This document shows positions 4,813 to 8,490 of a DNA stretch of 8,490 bases, one piece after another. Positions within the stretch are counted from its first letter, which is position 1, and every line of letters begins with the position of its first letter. Position numbers and translations under genes: made by a program. The notes below the pieces were generated by a model. It made no database searches. It saw nothing but the letters and a program-made list of their open reading frames with translations, and was not told the origin of the DNA. This DNA is from Pseudomonadota bacterium (GTDB lineage: Bacteria > Pseudomonadota > Alphaproteobacteria > UBA8366 > JADFVY01), in contig JADFVY010000449.1 in NCBI GenBank assembly GCA_015222795.1, positions 1 to 8,490 on the forward strand, in the 5' to 3' direction.

Positions 4813-6579
4813 TTACAGTTTCCCGGCCCTGCGCAGAAACATGGTTTCGAAGGCGTCGAGGATATCGTCCGCGGCACCGGCCAGATAAGGAAAATCGCCC
4901 GTCCGGTTTGCATGGACCGCGTTCATCGCCGCGTTGGCCTCGAAGATAATGATCCGTCCGTCACGGCGCAGGCAGTAATCTATGCCCAGGTAATCCATCC
5001 CCACCCGCCGGGCGACGGATTCCAGCTTTGCGATATTTTCCGCGCCTATATATCCGACGGGATCCCGCAAATAGGATTCCTCGCTTGCCATCAGATCCGG
5101 CCGCGATTTCATGAAGGCAATTTCGTCCAGGTCTTCGGGTGCGCGGTGAACGTTCCAGTTCGGGGAAAAGCCGATATGGGTCGGATAGAATTTCCCGCCA
5201 ATGATCGCCGCCCGTATTTTTCGGAAGATGCCGGGGCTGTATTCCTCGGTGCAATATTCGATCGCGTAGAAATCCAGTTGGGCCGCCGCGAACCTCTGGA
5301 TACCCACCATCAGCCCGGGCAGATCGTGGGCCAGGACGATATCGGTATCATGGTGCCCATAAACCCCGCGAAGCAAAACGGGGAAAGAAAATTCGGCCTC
5401 AATAGCGGCCCTGATTTGGGCCAGATTGCCCATCCCGGCGGCGTAACGAACGGTTTTTGGAAAAATGAGATCAGTGCTGGCGGGGATCCACTCGGAATTG
5501 CCCTGGCGCGACGTCTTGGCCACCGCATCCGGCGGGTTGATCACGGGCAGGCCAAGCGCTTCCGCCAACGCCTTTACCCTGTCGGCAAGGCCGAATTTCG
5601 CCGCAATCTCGGCGGTGGCGACATTATTGTAAACCGCGTCGAGCGGACCGATGGCGCGCACGGCCTCAAGGATATCCGGGCAGGACAGATAGACCTGGTG
5701 AAAGTTCATGCGCCGGGGCGGAACCTGTGAGATGGCGTTGCCTGGCGCAAAAACACTGGCGCCCTGTTTGGGTTGGGGAAAATAATCGTCCCTGAGAGCG
5801 GTCACCACCAGGATATCCGCCTCGGGTTTAGCCGACTGACGGGTATAAACGGGGACGCGCTCGAAAAGCCGCCGGGCCACCGCCTTGGCGCGACCCACCT
5901 GACCACCCGCGCCCAGGGCCGCGGAAAGGCCGGAAAGGGCGGAAATATTATGCTCGTCGAGTTCGAGAGCCTTTCGGAATGCCGAGACGGCGCCGACCGC
6001 ATTCTTCAGCGCGAACAGACTTCTGCCGAGGCTGATGTGCAGGGCCACGTCTTTCGCGCCGGCCGCGACCAGTTCCTTGGCGATTTCGGCCGCATCGGCG
6101 AACCGGTACGCCCTTTCATACGCCTTTACCAGCCCGAGCCCGGCGGCGGCATCATCGGGCCGAAGCGTAAGCGAGCGTTGGAATTCCGCTATGGCGTCGT
6201 CTGTTCGGCCAGCCTCCAGCAACAACATCGCACGGCCATAGGCCGCCCCGAAACTCGCCGGGTGCTGCCCGGCAAGCCGTTCATATTCGCCGAGCGCGGC
6301 GTCGAGTGCGCCGGCCTCGCTCGCGGCCTTCACCAGCGTATTGTGGAACATGGGGTTCTCGCCACCAAGGGACAGCGCGCGCTGGCTGTGTGTTATGGCG
6401 TCCGCCGGCCTGCCCTGTTCAAGCGCAATCCGGGCCAGCAAATCATGCGCGCCCGGAATCCGGGGCGCGCGCGCCAGTGCCTTTCCCAACATCACCTTGG
6501 CCCCGTCCAGCTCTCCGGCCCGGAATGCGGCGGTGGCCTCGTTCAAAAGGCTTTGCAGATCTTGCGTTATCCCTGACAT
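4813..6579 (-). CDS. TPR-repeat protein fused to an ATP-grasp (RimK-like) domain
   Basis: A 588-residue two-part protein of unknown function. Residues about 5-245 are tandem 34-residue TPR helices, for example LLEAGRTDDAIAEFQRSLTLRP (near 119-141) and FRKALELDEHNISAL (201-215). Residues about 253-588 resemble an ATP-grasp fold: a pre-ATP-grasp alpha/beta part (ADILVVTALRDDYF; GPLDAVYNNV; LGLPVINPPDAVAKTSR), the small lobe PVLLRGVYGHH (400-410), a hinge YAIEYC (438-443), FRKIRAAIIGGKFYP, then LGIDYCLRRDG and IIIFEANAAMN. D534, E547 and N549 are the expected metal ligands of the D...ExN signature; R404 is where many relatives have Lys. ATP-grasp enzymes join a carboxylate to an amine or thiol through an acyl phosphate. 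The TPR part may recruit a protein or peptide substrate. The start at 6577-6579 lacks a ribosome site; an in-frame ATG at 6642 would add 21 residues without homology signs. Confidence 0.88.
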   Translation of the reverse strand: MSGITQDLQSLLNEATAAFRAGELDGAKVMLGKALARAPRIPGAHDLLARIALEQGRPADAITHSQRALSLGGENPMFHNTLVKAASEAGALDAALGEYERLAGQHPASFGAAYGRAMLLLEAGRTDDAIAEFQRSLTLRPDDAAAGLGLVKAYERAYRFADAAEIAKELVAAGAKDVALHISLGRSLFALKNAVGAVSAFRKALELDEHNISALSGLSAALGAGGQVGRAKAVARRLFERVPVYTRQSAKPEADILVVTALRDDYFPQPKQGASVFAPGNAISQVPPRRMNFHQVYLSCPDILEAVRAIGPLDAVYNNVATAEIAAKFGLADRVKALAEALGLPVINPPDAVAKTSRQGNSEWIPASTDLIFPKTVRYAAGMGNLAQIRAAIEAEFSFPVLLRGVYGHHDTDIVLAHDLPGLMVGIQRFAAAQLDFYAIEYCTEEYSPGIFRKIRAAIIGGKFYPTHIGFSPNWNVHRAPEDLDEIAFMKSRPDLMASEESYLRDPVGYIGAENIAKLESVARRVGMDYLGIDYCLRRDGRIIIFEANAAMNAVHANRTGDFPYLAGAADDILDAFETMFLRRAGKL

Positions 6580-6598
6580 GCGACAGCTATAGCATGCC

Positions 6599-6727
6599 GC
6601 CGGTTGCTTGCGAACAGACTGGCGCCGGCCATCGGCATGCATGGGCCATCGTCATTTCCAAACAATCCTTAACTCCATCCCGCCCTACCTCGCCTGGCGC
6701 GGCGTGGAGGGGGCAATGGCGGGATGA
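6599..6727 (+). pseudogene. Relic 3' end of a second TauE/SafE-family gene
   Basis: This stretch reads in one frame to a TGA at 6725-6727 and matches the C-terminus of the intact permease at 3510-4259. Relic MGHRHFQTILNSI aligns with MGHRYFQPILSGI, and relic LAWRGVEGAMAG-stop aligns with LAWSGMEGVLAG-stop, with four codons missing between the blocks. The last 39 bases (6689-6727 against 4221-4259) agree at 32 positions. Further upstream AGCLRT against SGFLGT continues the match more weakly. A TAG at 6590-6592 closes the frame upstream and only the terminal ~43 codons remain, so it cannot be a working permease. It fills most of the 164-base gap between the ATP-grasp and NTF2-like genes and overlaps the upstream control region of the ATP-grasp gene. 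A 28-codon ORF from the ATG at 6641 exists but is most likely a fossil. Confidence 0.72.
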
Positions 6728-6743
6728 GCGGGCAGACCTCGGC

Positions 6744-7619
6744 TCAAAACCAGGGTGGCTCGGGAATCGTGGCGCCGCATTTGCATTTCAGTTCAGAGTT
6801 CACCACGGCCATGCTGCCGCAGTCGCCACAGCGCTGCCAGCGAGTGTTCAACTGACCGTCGGTCCAGAAACTGGTCCAGACACTGACGCCAATCCCGTTG
6901 GGTTCGAAGACCGCCTTCATGCTCTCGGCATGCGCCGCCCCCTGAACAGCCGCCTTAGCCGATTCCATGTCTTCCCAGGCGGTGACGGTCACCCCATGCC
7001 CGTCCCAGGTCAGCGATGTCGCCGTACCGATATAACCCGGCATCTGCGAAATTTCGCGCAGGACCTCCCTTGTGTAGCCAGTAAGCGTGTCGTTTTGATC
7101 CGGGGAGGCCAACTGGATTTGGGTAATGCCGATGACGCCTGGCTTCGCCTTGTTCCCGACATTCGTATAGGTGCCGCCGCCGAAGCTGACCGGGCCGACG
7201 GTCTTGGGCCGCACCAACACCTGCACATCCAACTGCGCCATCATCGTCCCGTTGCTGTAATAGCCGCGGACGCTGCGAATGCCGCTCTCGCCGGTCTCGA
7301 TAATATCCACGCCGGGTAGCGCAATGGCGCGCCCGGTGGGCGGCAGCCCCATGAGGGAGCCGGAATTGGTTCCCTTCATGATCCATTCGACGATGGCCGT
7401 ATCCGGGCCGGCCTCGAGCAGCTTGCCGATTTGGAATTCCAGATCCGGAAAGGCGGAGACCAGCCCGTTCACATAACCGGCCAGCGCCGGGCCGGAAATG
7501 CCATCGGGAACATTGGGGTCCGAATAGCTGCCGCCATCGGCAAAGGTTGCATTGATCCGATCCGTGTCATGCGCGTTCCTAGCCTCGATATAAGCCCGCG
7601 CCATCTCCCCAGCATTCAT
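6744..7619 (-). CDS. NTF2/SnoaL-like domain fused to ABM-like domain and C-terminal zinc ribbon
   Basis: A 291-residue soluble protein with three recognisable parts. Residues 1-135 are a NTF2-like/SnoaL-type fold (ARAYIEARNAHD, AFPDLEF, MGLPPTGRAIALPGVDIIE, YYSNGTMMAQL), the cup used by ester cyclases and many small-molecule-binding proteins. Residues about 160-255 look like a ferredoxin-like ABM (antibiotic biosynthesis monooxygenase) domain: a strand GVIGITQIQL, helix, MPGYIGTATSLTWDG, strand VTVTAWEDMESAKAAV, then AHAESMKAVF. Residues 260-285 form a zinc ribbon or short Cys cluster with C264, C267, C279 and C281. The start is fixed by a perfect AAGGAGG seven bases upstream; no signal peptide is present. 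It lies 77 bases downstream of putA on the same strand, with a possible own promoter. The reaction or ligand is unknown; catalytic residues cannot be assigned with confidence. Confidence 0.88.
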   Translation of the reverse strand: MNAGEMARAYIEARNAHDTDRINATFADGGSYSDPNVPDGISGPALAGYVNGLVSAFPDLEFQIGKLLEAGPDTAIVEWIMKGTNSGSLMGLPPTGRAIALPGVDIIETGESGIRSVRGYYSNGTMMAQLDVQVLVRPKTVGPVSFGGGTYTNVGNKAKPGVIGITQIQLASPDQNDTLTGYTREVLREISQMPGYIGTATSLTWDGHGVTVTAWEDMESAKAAVQGAAHAESMKAVFEPNGIGVSVWTSFWTDGQLNTRWQRCGDCGSMAVVNSELKCKCGATIPEPPWF

Positions 7620-7626
7620 CTTCCCG

Positions 7627-7633
7627 CCTCCTT
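7627..7633 (-). promoter_or_regulatory. Strong Shine-Dalgarno sequence
   Basis: The minus strand reads AAGGAGG, followed by seven bases and then the ATG at 7617-7619. It is the best ribosome site in the window and decides the start of the NTF2-like fusion gene over an upstream in-frame ATG at 7676. It suggests the protein is made in quantity. Confidence 0.85.
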
Positions 7634-7656
7634 GAATAATCGTTCGTTGAAGGACA

Positions 7657-7686
7657 ATATTCGCGCAGTGCGTCATGCGGAGTCAA
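7657..7686 (-). promoter_or_regulatory. Candidate promoter between putA and the NTF2-like gene
   Basis: On the minus strand TTGACT (7681-7686) is five of six bases from the -35 consensus. It is followed after 18 bases by GAATAT (7657-7662), a poor -10; TATTGT three bases further is an alternative with too long a spacer. It would give a leader of about 30 bases containing the strong ribosome site. The -10 is weak, so read-through from putA remains equally possible. Confidence 0.3.
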
Positions 7687-7696
7687 GAACGCGGAA

Positions 7697-8490
7697 TCAC
7701 CCCTCCAATGACATCAACGACGCGTTGCCGCCGGCCGCCGTCGTGTCCGTGCTCACCACCCGCTCGGTCGCAAACCTGTGCAGATATCTCGGTCCACCGG
7801 CCTTCGGGCCCGTCCCGCTCAGCCCCTCGCCGCCGAAGGGCTGGACGCCGACCACCGCGCCTATCTGGTTTCGGTTGACGTAGGCGTTGCCGACTTCGGC
7901 GCGCTGGACGATATGGCGGATGGTGGAATCGACACGGCTGTGGACGCCCAGCGTCAAGCCGTAGCCTGTCGCGTTTATGGCGTCGATGACGGCGTCCAGG
8001 CGGTTCGCCGCGTAGCGCACCACATGCAGGACGGGGCCGAATATCTCGCGGTCCAGCGCGGAAATATCGCCGATCTCGTAGGCGCGCGGGGCAAAGAATG
8101 TGCCGTGGACGCAGTCGGGGCCGGGTTCCAGCGCGCAGAGCAACTTCGCCTCGCGATCCATGCGCTCGGCGTGGGCTTGCAGCATGGAAAGCGCCTCGTC
8201 GTCGATTACCGGGCCGATATCGGTGGAAAGCAGCGCCGGATCGCCGACCTTCAATTCGCGCAGGGCGCCGGTCAGCATCTCGATGGTCTTGTCGGCGATG
8301 TCGTCCTGCAGGAACAGCACGCGCAGGGCCGAGCAGCGCTGGCCGGCGCTGCGGAAGGCGGAAGCCAAAACGTCTCGCACCACCTGTTCCGGCAGGGCGG
8401 AGGAGTCGACGATCATCGCGTTCTGGCCGCCGGTCTCGGCGATCAGCGGGATGATGGGGCCGTCGCGCCGGGCCAGGGTCCGGTTGATGA
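7697..8490 (-). CDS. putA: PutA, C-terminal delta-1-pyrroline-5-carboxylate dehydrogenase end, truncated by window edge
   Basis: The visible 263 residues are the C-terminal part of an aldehyde dehydrogenase of the PutA type, which oxidises glutamate semialdehyde to glutamate with NAD+ in proline catabolism. The fragment starts INRTLARRDGPIIPL, then IAETGGQNAMIVD, with the Glu of the ALDH general-base motif. Next comes SAFRSAGQRCSALR with the catalytic cysteine, then DREIFGPVLHVVRY. The PutA hallmark NRNQIGAVVGVQPFGGEGLSGTGPKAGGPRYL follows (two overlapping landmarks: NRNQIGAVVG and GTGPKAGGP). The protein ends about 28 residues after that motif, so it lacks the long C-terminal extension of large PutAs such as the E. 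coli enzyme and resembles the shorter bifunctional type. The proline dehydrogenase and any DNA-binding domain would lie beyond the right edge. No clear terminator follows the TGA stop. Confidence 0.95.
   Translation of the reverse strand, partial: INRTLARRDGPIIPLIAETGGQNAMIVDSSALPEQVVRDVLASAFRSAGQRCSALRVLFLQDDIADKTIEMLTGALRELKVGDPALLSTDIGPVIDDEALSMLQAHAERMDREAKLLCALEPGPDCVHGTFFAPRAYEIGDISALDREIFGPVLHVVRYAANRLDAVIDAINATGYGLTLGVHSRVDSTIRHIVQRAEVGNAYVNRNQIGAVVGVQPFGGEGLSGTGPKAGGPRYLHRFATERVVSTDTTAAGGNASLMSLEG

Noticed and set aside
5773..6576. Long plus-strand open frame opposite the TPR region.
   Set aside because: The minus-strand frame shows clear TPR repeats and ATP-grasp motifs; the plus frame has no recognisable domain.

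Overview
The window is GC-rich chromosomal DNA that most resembles an alphaproteobacterium. The reasons are the high GC content with strong GC bias at third codon positions, a PutA-type proline catabolic enzyme, a Zn/Mn-family ABC importer beside a Zur-like operator, and TPR/ATP-grasp proteins. The taxon is an inference. No rRNA, tRNA, CRISPR array, transposase, integrase or phage gene was seen. All intergenic gaps are under 170 bases.

Left part (1-2137, minus strand): a metal-uptake operon reading right to left. It starts with an apparent 36-residue single-span membrane peptide whose stop overlaps the start of the ATPase (ATGA). Then come the ATP-binding subunit (ZnuC-like), the membrane permease (ZnuB-like) and the periplasmic metal-binding protein (ZnuA-like), which is cut by the window edge. 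Gaps inside the operon are a few bases. The 92-base divergent region holds an 18-bp perfect palindrome embedded in a sequence close to the Zur consensus, with extended -10 look-alikes on both strands.

Middle part (2138-4259, plus strand): an ArsR/SmtB-family repressor with an exact alpha-5 zinc-site spacing (D86, H88, H99, E102). It is followed by a membrane fatty-acid-desaturase/carotene-hydroxylase-type protein and a TauE/SafE-family permease. A zinc-releasing repressor divergent from a zinc importer is a regulatory puzzle, because ArsR/SmtB logic is opposite to what an importer needs.

Right part (4260-8490, mostly minus strand): a small lipoprotein, a large TPR + ATP-grasp fusion, a NTF2/SnoaL-like + ABM-like + zinc-ribbon fusion, and the C-terminal (P5C dehydrogenase) end of PutA.

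Between the ATP-grasp gene and the NTF2-like gene lies an unrecorded-looking relic: about the last 43 codons of a second TauE/SafE gene on the plus strand, stop codon included. It is clearly related to the 3' end of the intact tauE at 4259. The lipoprotein and ATP-grasp genes are thus bracketed by two directly repeated tauE 3' ends.

Best candidates for something not yet described: the coupled 36-aa membrane peptide of the importer operon, the shared operator with its zinc-site ArsR, the TPR/ATP-grasp ligase-like protein, and the three-domain NTF2/ABM/zinc-ribbon protein.
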